64,000 nucleotides of DNA from positions 3,579,501 to 3,643,500 of the forward strand of contig NZ_CP019419.1 in the NCBI RefSeq assembly GCF_001975665.1, in the 5' to 3' direction. How positions within the stretch are numbered: the first letter of the stretch is position 1; every line of letters starts with the position of its first letter. The notes below the pieces were generated by a model, which worked only from the letters and a program-made list of their open reading frames with translations, ran no database searches and was not told the origin of the DNA. The DNA comes from Polaribacter reichenbachii. GTDB lineage: Bacteria; Bacteroidota; Bacteroidia; Flavobacteriales; Flavobacteriaceae. A program made the position numbers and the translations under genes. Shown one piece after another: positions 34,352 to 43,551 of this stretch.

Positions 34352-35434
34352 TTAATCAAAAATACCTTCTAATTCTTTATATACTATTTTACCATTTACA
34401 ATATTTAATCCTTTAGCTAGGGTTTTGTCTGCTTCGCAAGCTTTTTCCCAACCAAGATTTGCTATTTTTAAAATGTAAGTAAGTGTAACGTTTGTTAATG
34501 CCATAGTAGATGTATAAGGTACAGCTCCTGGCATATTTGCAACACAATAATGTACTACATCATCTATAATATATGTAGGGTCTTCATGTGTTGTTGCTTT
34601 TGTGGTTTCGAAACAACCTCCTTGATCTACAGCTACATCTACAATTACAGTTCCTGGACGCATTTCTTTAAGCATATCTTTAGTGATTAGTTTAGGGGCT
34701 TTACCTCCTTTTACTAAAACACCTCCTACAATTAAATCGTGTGTTTTTATGTGCTCTCTTATACTATATTCGCTAGAAAAAGCAGTAACTACATGGTTTG
34801 GTAATACATCATTTACATAACGTAAACGTTTCATATTAATATCCATAATAGTTACGTGTGCACCTAAACCTGCAGCCATTTTTGCTGCTTGCACTCCAAC
34901 AACTCCCGCTCCTAAAACCAATACTTTACCTGGTTTTACACCTGGTACACCGCCTAGTAAAATTCCACGTCCTTTAATAGGCTTTTCTAAATATTTTGCT
35001 CCTTGTTGTATAGACATTCTACCAGCTACTTCAGACATTGGTGTTAACAAAGGCAAACTACCATCTTCATCTTCTACAGTTTCGTAAGCAATACAAGTAG
35101 CTTTGCTTTTAAGCATAGCTTTTGTAAGTGGCTCACTTGATGCAAAATGAAAATAAGTAAAAACAATCTGATTTTCTTTAATTAAAGGATACTCTAGAGC
35201 TATAGGCTCTTTTACCTTTACAATCATATCACTTTTACTGTATATATCTTCTATAGTTGGTAAAATTGTAGCACCAACTCTTACATAATCTTTATCAAAA
35301 AAACCGCTACCTGCACCTGCATTAGATTGTACATACACAGTATGGTTATTTTTAGTTAACGAAAAAACTCCTGCAGGCGTCATTCCAACTCTGCTTTCGT
35401 TATTTTTAATCTCTTTAGGGATTCCTATTATCAT
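34352..35434 (-). CDS. ald: alanine dehydrogenase
   Basis: A 360-residue NAD-dependent alanine dehydrogenase (L-alanine + NAD to pyruvate + ammonia). Unlike the paralogue at 20136 it has all the defining residues: Arg15 (NNESRVGMTP), Lys75 (KVKEP), His96 (TYFHFA), NAD-binding GAGVVGVQAAKMA and VDVAVDQGG. A TTG directly before would add one residue; the ATG at 35434 is the natural start. A 19-base perfect inverted repeat lies 30 bases upstream of it and could affect expression. The gene is followed by the terminator shared with the convergent hydroxylase gene. Confidence 0.95.
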   Translation of the reverse strand: MIIGIPKEIKNNESRVGMTPAGVFSLTKNNHTVYVQSNAGAGSGFFDKDYVRVGATILPTIEDIYSKSDMIVKVKEPIALEYPLIKENQIVFTYFHFASSEPLTKAMLKSKATCIAYETVEDEDGSLPLLTPMSEVAGRMSIQQGAKYLEKPIKGRGILLGGVPGVKPGKVLVLGAGVVGVQAAKMAAGLGAHVTIMDINMKRLRYVNDVLPNHVVTAFSSEYSIREHIKTHDLIVGGVLVKGGKAPKLITKDMLKEMRPGTVIVDVAVDQGGCFETTKATTHEDPTYIIDDVVHYCVANMPGAVPYTSTMALTNVTLTYILKIANLGWEKACEADKTLAKGLNIVNGKIVYKELEGIFD

Positions 35435-35463
35435 CAAATTTTATCGAAATAATTATGATGTAA

Positions 35464-35507
35464 ATTTAAAACCTTTTTGTTTTATTTTAAACAAAAAGGT
35501 TTTAAAT
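35464..35507. repeat. 19-base perfect inverted repeat upstream of ald
   Basis: Arms 35464-35482 and 35489-35507 are perfect reverse complements around a six-base spacer, centred 51 bases before the ald ATG. On the minus strand the arm sequence is rich in A/T with a central CCTTTTTG. There is no T-run clearly separate from the stem on the ald side, so a terminator for the upstream gene (stop at 35637) or an operator/attenuator of ald are both possible. Confidence 0.85.
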
Positions 35508-35636
35508 AGTTATTTTTATGATTATGACATAATCTTAACATCAGAATAATAAAATGATAAATTTTACTTATATTTTTTAAATATTATGTGTTTTTTAATA
35601 AAAATATGTAATCAAAAGCAATGAATATTATCATTT

Positions 35637-36752
35637 TTAATTCAAATCTAAACGTATTCCCATAGAAAAGTTTCTAGTTTCGGTATTTTTAAACAACGGA
35701 TTTAAATCATATTTCACATAAAAACTTGTACTTCTATATCCTATATATGTACTTAATCCGTAGTTGAAAATATTCATGTTAAAATTATCGAATTGCAATT
35801 GCTCAACTTCTACATTAGTATCGTCTCTGTATTCTAAATACTGTCTTGTACCTAACTTAAAGCCTACAAACCCTCCAACACCTAAACGTAAACCTCTATT
35901 AGTTCTATCTCTTACTCTGCCATCATCGTAAGTTCGATTTTTAGAAAAATCTAATTCTAAATGCATAGGAAAATTCATTTGTACGTGACGCAATCTACTT
36001 TCAGATAATTGGTTACTGAAAGTTTCAATTTCTGTGATATCTCCGTTTTTAACGTGAATTTTATTATCTTTTAAACGTAAGTTGTTCCATAGAAAAGAGA
36101 AACCGTATTTGAAATATAATTTTGATGGTTGTCTAGACAATCTAGTTTTCCAGGTCCAGCCTAATTCGTAAAAATGAGATTGCCATAATTTATAATCAGA
36201 ATTATCTAAAGAAGATAAATCATTATCATTTAAAACATTATTTAATCCCATTGCAAAAACAAATTGAGTTGTTGTAGTTCTTTGTTTTTTGTTTTTAGTT
36301 TTCCATCTTTCTTTTCTTCTGTTATTGCGTTCTTCTAAATCGCCCTCAGAAATATTAAGTCTAAAAATTTTACTACCAATGGTAAAAATATTGTCTTCGT
36401 CTTCGTCTGTAATTGATTCTTCAACATCTTCTGAAGTAGCAATTTTACCATTGGTTTTGTCTTGTACTAAAAGTTGTAATAAACGTTCTTGCTCACCAAC
36501 CAATTTTTCAATTCGTCTTGCATGATAAGTAGCAACTTCTTTTTTAAGCGTTTCTGCAGTTGTATTTGTAATTTCTCCTTTTTCTAATCTTTTATCAATA
36601 TCGATAACTTTTGCTTTTAAAGAATCTTTTTGTTGTTTGGTAATTCTTTCTATTCTTTTTGATATTTTACTTACTTCTTTCTCGAAAGTTTTTTCTTGAG
36701 ATTGGGCAATTGTTGTACATAACAACACTAGTATTAGTAGTATTCTTTTCAT
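35637..36752 (-). CDS. exported protein with coiled coil and outer-membrane barrel
   Basis: A 371-residue protein with a signal peptide (residues 1-18, ending AQSQ). Residues about 22-95 form a heptad-rich coiled coil (EVSKISKRIERITKQQKDSLKAKV), then an acidic patch, a basic patch (NNRRKERWKTKNKKQRTT), and from about 162 alternating strands with aromatic ends that read as a small outer-membrane beta barrel finishing in SMGIRLDLN. The function is unknown. It lies 126 bases downstream of the anti-sigma-like gene on the same strand and may belong to the same sigma-controlled set. Confidence 0.65.
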   Translation of the reverse strand: MKRILLILVLLCTTIAQSQEKTFEKEVSKISKRIERITKQQKDSLKAKVIDIDKRLEKGEITNTTAETLKKEVATYHARRIEKLVGEQERLLQLLVQDKTNGKIATSEDVEESITDEDEDNIFTIGSKIFRLNISEGDLEERNNRRKERWKTKNKKQRTTTTQFVFAMGLNNVLNDNDLSSLDNSDYKLWQSHFYELGWTWKTRLSRQPSKLYFKYGFSFLWNNLRLKDNKIHVKNGDITEIETFSNQLSESRLRHVQMNFPMHLELDFSKNRTYDDGRVRDRTNRGLRLGVGGFVGFKLGTRQYLEYRDDTNVEVEQLQFDNFNMNIFNYGLSTYIGYRSTSFYVKYDLNPLFKNTETRNFSMGIRLDLN

Positions 36753-36878
36753 TTTTAATGGGTTTTAAAGATTTTATTTGTTTTTTGTTCTGAAATTCTA
36801 ACTTTAGAGAGAAATCTCAAATTAGTTTTTTATAAGATTTCTCTACTACACAATGTTTAAGTTTGTAATAAAAGATTT

Positions 36879-37682
36879 TTAATCGTTTCTACTGGCTATT
36901 GCAGAGGCAATATCTGTTACTCTTCTTTTTAATGATTTCATAAAGTTATTCTGAAAAGCATCATCATCTATTGTGCGTTCTACTTCTGCTAAAATAGTAT
37001 TCGGATTTACTTTTAAATTCGATTTTTTGAGCTCATTTTTAATCGTTTTAAGTACATCTTCTCTATTCACATTGTATTTTGCATAATATTCTTTTACTTC
37101 TCTTGGGCTGTGTGTAACTGCATATAATAAATCGTCTGCATTTATTTTTATTGTACTATTTGGGTCTTGTTCTAAGATTCCTGTTTTATTTATTGGTGAT
37201 TTTTCTATTTCAGTAGGAATTATATTCTTATTTTCAACATCAACTTTTGCAATAACTGTTTGTTCTTTTTTAGTATTATTATTTTTTTTATGTCGATATT
37301 TTTCTTTCTTAACAATAACCTTTTCGGTATTTTTTTTGTTTTCGATTTCTACCTCTTTTTGCTTTACCAAAGCTTCTTCAACCGGAATTTCGTTAATAAA
37401 TTTTTCTATTTTTTTATCAATCAAATTCGTATCAATTGGTGATATCACAATTTGATCTTTAGGTATAATTTCTTCTGTATCATTTGTAAACATTTTAATA
37501 CCTATTGTAACCAATAACAAAATACTTGCTGCTGCACCTATATAAAAAAACCAGCCTATTTTCTTTTGTTTCGGTTGTTCGTCTAACTGTACAGACAAAC
37601 GTTCCCAAGCAGAAGCTGATGGCTTAAAAGTTCTGTTTTCGAACTTTTGTTTTATGTCTTTATCTATTTTATTTGTCTTCAT
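36879..37682 (-). CDS. membrane protein paired with an ECF sigma factor (possible anti-sigma)
   Basis: A 267-residue protein. The N-terminal 40 residues are cytoplasmic and end in SASAWERLSVQLDEQPKQKK; a single membrane helix follows (about residues 44-64, WFFYIGAAASILLLVTIGIKMF), and a long charged Lys/Glu-rich periplasmic part. The layout matches Bacteroidota anti-sigma-type proteins, though no zinc-binding motif (ZAS) is present. The gene overlaps the sigma gene by 14 bases, strong support for a functional pair. The C-terminus contains HSPREVKEYYAKYNVNREDVLKTIKNELKK, unassigned. Confidence 0.65.
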   Translation of the reverse strand: MKTNKIDKDIKQKFENRTFKPSASAWERLSVQLDEQPKQKKIGWFFYIGAAASILLLVTIGIKMFTNDTEEIIPKDQIVISPIDTNLIDKKIEKFINEIPVEEALVKQKEVEIENKKNTEKVIVKKEKYRHKKNNNTKKEQTVIAKVDVENKNIIPTEIEKSPINKTGILEQDPNSTIKINADDLLYAVTHSPREVKEYYAKYNVNREDVLKTIKNELKKSNLKVNPNTILAEVERTIDDDAFQNNFMKSLKRRVTDIASAIASRND

Positions 37683-38229
37683 TAATTACTTTATTCATTT
37701 TAATATAATTCTGTTGCAATAATTTACGTGCTTTAAATAACTGCGACTTTGATGTACTTACAGAAATGCCCAATTGCACTGCTATTTCTGAATGTTTGTA
37801 ACCTTCTATGGCGAATAAATTAAACACCATTTTATAACCTTCTGGTAATTGATCTATCAATTTTTGAATGTCTTCTACAGAAGTATTTTCTAAACTTTCT
37901 GTAGCTGCATCATTAAAAACATAATCTTCATCAGATAAATCGATTCTATTTTTTTTTCTGAGATAAGAAATACAAGTATTTACCATAATTCTTCTTATCC
38001 AACCTTCAAAACTGCCTTCGTGTTTAAATCTGTGTAAGTTGGTAAAAACCTTTAAAAAGCCTTGTAACATTAAATCTTCTGCGTGATGTAAATCTTTTAC
38101 ATACTGCCTACAAACACCCAACATTTTAGGCGAATGCTGCTCAAACAATTGCTGCTGCGCTTCTCTATTGTTGTTAATCGCCTTTTTTATTAGCGATTTT
38201 TCTTGATTATGCAATTTTATAATTTTCAA
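37669..38229 (-). CDS. ECF-type RNA polymerase sigma factor
   Basis: A 186-residue sigma-70 family protein with region 2 (about residues 25-95; MLGVCRQYVKDLHHAEDLMLQGFLKVFTNLHRFKHEGSFEGWIRRIMVNTCISYLRKK) and region 4 (about 120-175; QLPEGYKMVFNLFAIEGYKHSEIAVQLGISVSTSKSQLFKARKLLQ). Regions 1 and 3 are missing as in ECF factors. The start overlaps nothing upstream; both a TAnnTTTG element and a GCAACC-N17-GTCT element lie within 70 bases upstream, consistent with dual basal and autoregulated transcription. Its regulon probably includes the two genes that follow. Confidence 0.92.
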   Translation of the reverse strand: MKIIKLHNQEKSLIKKAINNNREAQQQLFEQHSPKMLGVCRQYVKDLHHAEDLMLQGFLKVFTNLHRFKHEGSFEGWIRRIMVNTCISYLRKKNRIDLSDEDYVFNDAATESLENTSVEDIQKLIDQLPEGYKMVFNLFAIEGYKHSEIAVQLGISVSTSKSQLFKARKLLQQNYIKMNKVINEDK

Positions 38230-38257
38230 GCCTCTTCAGTTAGTTTTTATTGCCTTA

Positions 38258-38293
38258 CAAATATAGAGACTACTAAGTTTTAAAAAAGGTTGC
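38258..38293 (-). promoter_or_regulatory. overlapping housekeeping and ECF-like promoters of the sigma gene
   Basis: On the minus strand TATATTTG (38258-38265) is an exact -7 core. Overlapping it upstream, GCAACC (38288-38293) and GTCTC (38266-38270) lie 17 bases apart, giving AACC-N17-GTCT, the same as at 58-86 in front of the DUF2807 gene. Confidence 0.45.
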
Positions 38294-38383
38294 TTTGCAT
38301 ATTAAAAAAAATACATTTTATTCTGATATCATTTAAAATAGGCATAAAATTTGATACATTTATAACCTAAGTATTTTACAACT

Positions 38384-40021
38384 ATGAAAAACAAACTTGC
38401 TATATTCTTACTCTTAATTCCTTTTTATTTTTTTGCACAAACAAATAATAATGATAATCTTAAAACTATATCTGGTTATATAAAACATAAAGATAAAGCT
38501 GTTTCTAATGCAACCGTTTTTGTAGAAAACACAATGCGTTATACTGTTTCTGATACAAATGGGTTTTATAGTATTAAAGCTAAAGTTGGAGAAACCTTAA
38601 GCTATAGTTACTCTGGCTTTTTAAAAGTTTACATAATTGTAGAAGATGTTTCAGAAACATTGAATATAGATATGATTGTTGAAAATAAATCATCTAAATT
38701 AAAATTTAATTCCAACCCAAAATTGGGTAATGTAAATATTGGAGAAAATGCTCCTGAATTTGCCATTTTTAAAATTGATGGAAAAAAATTAAACAAATAT
38801 GCTACTTCATTAACCAGAGCTCTTGTAGAAAAGCTCCCAATTTTTTATATAAAATTTAATAAATATGGAGAAGAAACACTTTATTTAAAAGGTAAGGAAT
38901 TTAATGGTTCTGCTGTTTGGATGATTGATAACTATGAGTTTGATATTCCTTTTCCTATTCTGATATCCGAAGTAAAAGAAATTATTGTGATGAATTCTGA
39001 AAAAAATAATCCAATAATTAGAGTTAGTACGAATATAAATTACAAAGAATTAAAGAATATCGATTTTAATAATTACTTTTTTACTGAGGATGATTTTTAT
39101 AGTTATGATGCAAAAAAAATTAAGAAATTAAAAAACACTTATCCTTTTTTAGATAAATTCAAGAAAATTTCTAAAGAAAAAGAAGCGCTAGAATTATTTA
39201 AAAACACTTATAAAATAGATAAAAACAATAAATATTATTTCTCAAGAATTCATAAATACTTTAAAGATAAAAAATTTGATAATACCTTTTTATCAGAAAT
39301 ACTAACAATATATAAAGAGGAAGCTAATGATAATCCTGAAGTTTTAAAGGCGATTGCGTATAAATACCAAGAAATTAATGAAAATGAAAAATCGATTGAA
39401 ATTTATAAAAAAATTGTAAAATTAAGACCCAACTACCTTCAATCTTTTAGAGATTTAGCAAATGCCTTTTTAGAACAAAAAGAATATAATGAGTTTTGGA
39501 GTACTTATTATTACTTCTTAAATAAAGGTTATAAAGTAGAAGAAGATGATGTAAGTGAAATTATTTCATCAGAAATTATATCAGCATATAATTTAGATGT
39601 CGAAAACGGTAATAGTCGTAAAAAAATTAAAATTGAAAATCCGAATAAGAATATTTTAAGTGATGTAAGACTTGTTTTTGAATGGAATACCACAGAAGCA
39701 GAATTTATTATAGAATTTGTAAATCCTAATTTAGAGACTTATAAAATTGAAAATTCTTTTAAAGAAAATCGAAGTTTAATAAAAGATCAAAAACAAAAGG
39801 GATATACTTCTAAAGAAGTTTTTATTGATAAATTAACTCAAGGTTTTTACTTAGTAAACCTAACTTATTTAGGCAATAAGCAAGAAAAACAGACTACTTT
39901 TAAAATTACCACTTACTATAATTGGGGCAAAGAAAATCAATCTAAAAAGATTGAAGTATTTGATTTTTCAAATAAAAATGTAAAAACACAATTATTAAGA
40001 TTGAGTAGAAAATACCTGTAA
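38384..40021 (+). CDS. exported protein with carboxypeptidase-like and TPR-like segments
   Basis: A 545-residue protein with a signal peptide (cleavage after FYFFAQ, about residue 19). Residues 28-97 are a carboxypeptidase-regulatory-like (CarboxypepD_reg) beta sandwich with HKDKAVSNATVFVENT; this domain is usually the N-terminus of TonB receptors. About 110-200 resembles a plug-like segment (TLYLKGKEFNGSAVWMIDNYEFDIPF), but no barrel follows. Residues about 305-375 contain two TPR-like helical pairs (KAIAYKYQEINENEKSIEIYKKIVKLRPN), and the end reads as a beta sandwich. It is an unusual combination; function unknown. It is divergent from the sigma gene. Confidence 0.6.
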   Translation: MKNKLAIFLLLIPFYFFAQTNNNDNLKTISGYIKHKDKAVSNATVFVENTMRYTVSDTNGFYSIKAKVGETLSYSYSGFLKVYIIVEDVSETLNIDMIVENKSSKLKFNSNPKLGNVNIGENAPEFAIFKIDGKKLNKYATSLTRALVEKLPIFYIKFNKYGEETLYLKGKEFNGSAVWMIDNYEFDIPFPILISEVKEIIVMNSEKNNPIIRVSTNINYKELKNIDFNNYFFTEDDFYSYDAKKIKKLKNTYPFLDKFKKISKEKEALELFKNTYKIDKNNKYYFSRIHKYFKDKKFDNTFLSEILTIYKEEANDNPEVLKAIAYKYQEINENEKSIEIYKKIVKLRPNYLQSFRDLANAFLEQKEYNEFWSTYYYFLNKGYKVEEDDVSEIISSEIISAYNLDVENGNSRKKIKIENPNKNILSDVRLVFEWNTTEAEFIIEFVNPNLETYKIENSFKENRSLIKDQKQKGYTSKEVFIDKLTQGFYLVNLTYLGNKQEKQTTFKITTYYNWGKENQSKKIEVFDFSNKNVKTQLLRLSRKYL

Positions 40022-40116
40022 AGCAATAATTTTATAATTGAAATTTACATCAATTTAAAAAAATAGAGCAACTTTCAATTTTGAATGTTTTTGAGATTTC
40101 TTAAAATTGATTTATT

Positions 40117-42558
40117 TTAATACGCATCAACATCCATAATAAAACGGATTGGTCTAAAATCTTTTACAGCTTCGAACGTATTCTTAATTTTAGCAACTTG
40201 ATTTTTAGTATTTGCTAAGCTTTGTTTTGGAGGAATTTTAATCACAATATTTTTAATATACTGATTTCTAATTCTAGAAACCGCAGGTGCTGTTGGTCCT
40301 AAAACGTGTTCTCCAAAAGAAGCATATAAAGCTTTAAAAAGCCAATTTACTCCACTATCAACTTTATTGTAATCTCTATGTTTTAGGGTAATTTTTATCA
40401 ACCTATAATAAGGAGGATATTTAAATTGCCAACGTTCTTGCAATTGCTCTTTATACATTTCTGTATAATTTGTAGTAGAAACTTGTTGCAAAATTTGATG
40501 ATAAGGATTGTAAGTTTGTATAGCAACATTACCTTGTTTTTTGTTTCTACCTGCTCTACCAGAAACTTGCACCATCATTTGATAAGCTCTTTCGTGTGCT
40601 CTAAAATCTGGAAAATTAAGCATAGTATCTGCATTTAAAATTCCAACAAGGGTTACATTATCAAAATCTAATCCTTTAGATAACATTTGTGTACCTACTA
40701 AAACATCAATTTCTCTTGCTTCGAAAGCCCCAATTATTTTTTGATAACCAAATTTACCACGAGTGGTATCTAAATCCATTCTTCCTATTTTATAATCAGG
40801 AAACAATTCTTTTAATTCTAATTCAATTTGCTCTGTACCAAAACCTTTGGTATCTAGAGTATTGCTACCACAAGCAGAACAAGAATTTGGCATTGCTCTT
40901 TGGTAACTGCAATAATGGCAACGTAATTCGTGTCTGAATTTATGAAAGGTTAAACTTACATCGCAATTTGGGCATTGAGGAGCCACTCCACAAGTTTTAC
41001 ACTCTACAATTGGCGAATATCCACGTCTGTTCTGGAACAAAATTACTTGTTCTTTTTCATCTAAAGCTTCTTGAATCAATTTTAGCAAACGATCAGAAAA
41101 ATGACCTTTCATTTCTTTTTTCTTATGCTTCTCTTTTACATCTATCAATTCAATTTTTGGTAATTGCACATTATTAAAACGTCTATTTAATACTACAAAA
41201 CCATATTTGTTTTGTTGTGCATTAAAGTAACTTTCTAAAGACGGCGTTGCAGAACCCAATAATATTTTTGCTTGATGCATTTTTGACAAAACTATGGCTG
41301 CATCTCTAGCATTATATCTTGGTGAAGGCTCAAATTGCTTGTAAGAAGTTTCGTGTTCTTCATCTACAACAATTAAACCTAAGTTAGAAAAAGGTAGAAA
41401 TATTGATGAACGAGCTCCTAAAATAATTTGCGCTTTTGTTTTATTTTCAAGAACGTTATTCCAAACTTCTACTCTTTCGTTCATTGAGTATTTAGAATGA
41501 AAAACAGAAATTTGTTCTCCAAAATAAAATTGTAAACGGGTTATAATCTGAGTAGTTAAAGCGATTTCTGGCAATAAAAACAGCACTTGTTTACCATCAT
41601 CTAAAACCTCTTGAATTAATTTTGTATAAATCTCAGTTTTACCAGAACTTGTAATTCCATGTAAAAGCGTAACATCTTTTTTAGTAAAAGTTTCTTTAAT
41701 TTCAGAATAGGCTTTTTCCTGAAACTCATTTAAAGTTTTAAGTGTATTTGTATCGCCTTTAAAATTGATTCTATCTGTTTGTATTTCGTAAAATTCGAAG
41801 ATATTTTTATCAACCAAAGATTTTAAAACTGCTGATGAAACATTGGCTGTTGTTTCTAAATCTTTAGCTTTAATCGGTTTTTTAGAGGTTGATAATTGAA
41901 AAAATGTTAAAACCGCAACTCGTTGTTTCTTGGCTCTAGACAAATCTTCTAGTAACGAATTTAAAGAATCATCAGAAGTATAATCAGAGTGTAAACGAAC
42001 ATACTTTACCAATTTAGGTTTGTATTGTTCGTAAATTTTTTCTTGAATATAAATAGCCGATTTTTTTATCAACTCATTTACAATTGGCATTACTTTTTTC
42101 TTACCTAAAATATCTGCAACTTGATGAATGGTAAGTTGAGATTGATGTTGTAAGGCTTCAAAAATTAAAAATTCATCATCTTCTAACTCATTTTCATTAA
42201 TAAAAGCTTCGTTTTTATAAACAATAGTTTCGCTTTCTAATAAAAAAGCAGAAGGTAAAGAAGCTCTAAAAACATCGCCTAAAGCACATATATAATAATT
42301 AGCAATCCATTGCCAGTGTTTTAGTTGATGTTCATTTACCAAAGGTTTATCATCTAAAATTTGATGAATATCTTTAGCTTCATATAATATTGGTGCTTTT
42401 TGATGAATATTAAAAACTAAACCTGTAAAAAGCTTTGTTTTACCAAAAGAAACAGCAACTCGCATACCTTTCTTTAAAAAGTTATACTCTTCATCAGTAA
42501 CAGAATACGTAAAAGTTTTCTGAATTGGAATGGGCAATATGACGTCTATGTAATAAAT
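40117..42558 (-). CDS. priA: primosomal protein N' (replication restart helicase), probable ATT start
   Basis: An 813-residue superfamily 2 helicase that restarts stalled replication forks. Walker A GITSSGKTEIY, DEEH (VVDEEHETSYKQF), motifs IV-VI and the eight-Cys zinc module (from CKTCGVAPQCPNC to CSACGS) are complete. The first ordinary start, TTG at 42537, gives MPIPIQ and removes the first strand of the DNA-binding domain. The frame continues upstream through YYIDVIL to ATT at 42558, which aligns with the E. coli start region VAHVALPVPL; an in-frame TAA follows at 42571-42573. ATT initiation is rare but known for infC. Sequencing error is the main alternative. Confidence 0.9.
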   Translation of the reverse strand: MYYIDVILPIPIQKTFTYSVTDEEYNFLKKGMRVAVSFGKTKLFTGLVFNIHQKAPILYEAKDIHQILDDKPLVNEHQLKHWQWIANYYICALGDVFRASLPSAFLLESETIVYKNEAFINENELEDDEFLIFEALQHQSQLTIHQVADILGKKKVMPIVNELIKKSAIYIQEKIYEQYKPKLVKYVRLHSDYTSDDSLNSLLEDLSRAKKQRVAVLTFFQLSTSKKPIKAKDLETTANVSSAVLKSLVDKNIFEFYEIQTDRINFKGDTNTLKTLNEFQEKAYSEIKETFTKKDVTLLHGITSSGKTEIYTKLIQEVLDDGKQVLFLLPEIALTTQIITRLQFYFGEQISVFHSKYSMNERVEVWNNVLENKTKAQIILGARSSIFLPFSNLGLIVVDEEHETSYKQFEPSPRYNARDAAIVLSKMHQAKILLGSATPSLESYFNAQQNKYGFVVLNRRFNNVQLPKIELIDVKEKHKKKEMKGHFSDRLLKLIQEALDEKEQVILFQNRRGYSPIVECKTCGVAPQCPNCDVSLTFHKFRHELRCHYCSYQRAMPNSCSACGSNTLDTKGFGTEQIELELKELFPDYKIGRMDLDTTRGKFGYQKIIGAFEAREIDVLVGTQMLSKGLDFDNVTLVGILNADTMLNFPDFRAHERAYQMMVQVSGRAGRNKKQGNVAIQTYNPYHQILQQVSTTNYTEMYKEQLQERWQFKYPPYYRLIKITLKHRDYNKVDSGVNWLFKALYASFGEHVLGPTAPAVSRIRNQYIKNIVIKIPPKQSLANTKNQVAKIKNTFEAVKDFRPIRFIMDVDAY

Positions 42559-42648
42559 ATTGTAAAAGCTTTAACATTAAAAAAACCAAAATTAAAGAAA
42601 AAATAGTACCTTTATGCAAAATAATTTAGCAATTAATCCCCCATAAAC

Positions 42649-43533
42649 ATGACTGCTGAAAACTGGAAAAACAAAGGTAAATTTGTTACTATAGAAAATA
42701 AAAAAGTATTTGTAATAGATGAAGGTGATAAACCTGGAACTCTTGTAATACTTCATGGCTACCCAACCTCTTCTTACGATTATCATAGAATAATACCAGA
42801 ACTTACAAAATATTTTAGAGTTGTTGTACACGATCATTTAGGATTTGGTTTTTCTGATAAACCAGATTCTTTAACCTATTCTTTAATAGATCAAGCTGAT
42901 ATTGCCTTGCAACTTTGGCACAAATTAGGTTTAAAAAGTGTTTCTATTTTAGCACATGATTATGGTACATCTATAGCAAAAGAAATCTTAGCTAGAAAAA
43001 ACAATAATTTAATTCCGATAAGAATTAATAAAATGTATTTGTGCAGTAGTAGCATGAGGCTAGAACATTTACATTTAAGAAACATAGACAAACTACTTAA
43101 AGACAGAAAACTAGGTAGATATGTTTCTAGACTTACAAGTTATGGGTATCGTAAAATTAAGAGAAAATTTAAAAAAGATAATATCAATTATCAAATTGAA
43201 AAAGATTACGATATTAATGAAATGTGGAATCAATTAAACTCTAATGAAGGGCAAAAAGAAGTTCATTTTTTAAGTAATTTTATAAACGAACGCTACACAT
43301 ATTGGCATAGATGGACCAATGCTTTAAAAGAAGCTAAAATACCTGTAAAAATTTTCTGGGAAAAAACAGATCCTGTAGCTATAAAAGAAATTGCTATAGT
43401 TTTAGCAACAGAAGACGTAAGCAAATACTTAGTTTGGATTGAAAATGTAAAACATTATTCAATTATAGAAACGCCAAATAGCTGGATAAAATTAGTTTTT
43501 GACTATCAAAATCAAGATAAACCTGTTTTTTAA
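42649..43533 (+). CDS. MEST-like alpha/beta hydrolase
   Basis: A 294-residue alpha/beta hydrolase. The oxyanion-hole segment is HGYPTSSYDY, the nucleophile elbow AHDYGTS (Asp104), the acid WEKTDPVA and the His in NVKHYSIIETP. The Asp nucleophile and the block VVHDHLGFGFSDKPDSLTYSLIDQADIALQLW resemble the mammalian imprinted protein MEST and, more distantly, haloalkane dehalogenases and epoxide hydrolases. The substrate is unknown. A close paralogue follows 18 bases later on the same strand, so both come from one transcript. Confidence 0.85.
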   Translation: MTAENWKNKGKFVTIENKKVFVIDEGDKPGTLVILHGYPTSSYDYHRIIPELTKYFRVVVHDHLGFGFSDKPDSLTYSLIDQADIALQLWHKLGLKSVSILAHDYGTSIAKEILARKNNNLIPIRINKMYLCSSSMRLEHLHLRNIDKLLKDRKLGRYVSRLTSYGYRKIKRKFKKDNINYQIEKDYDINEMWNQLNSNEGQKEVHFLSNFINERYTYWHRWTNALKEAKIPVKIFWEKTDPVAIKEIAIVLATEDVSKYLVWIENVKHYSIIETPNSWIKLVFDYQNQDKPVF

Positions 43534-43551
43534 ACTTTATAGATTATTCTA

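Noticed and set aside
35413..35445. TAAAATTTG just before the ald start as a promoter core
   Set aside because: It has three bases between TA and TTTG instead of two and would put the start of transcription after the ATG.
42575..42577. ATG upstream of priA as its start codon
   Set aside because: It is in a different frame from priA and would require a frameshift; the residues after it do not match PriA.
42592..42837. 81-codon minus-strand frame at the priA/hydrolase boundary
   Set aside because: It overlaps the hydrolase start and has no conserved feature.
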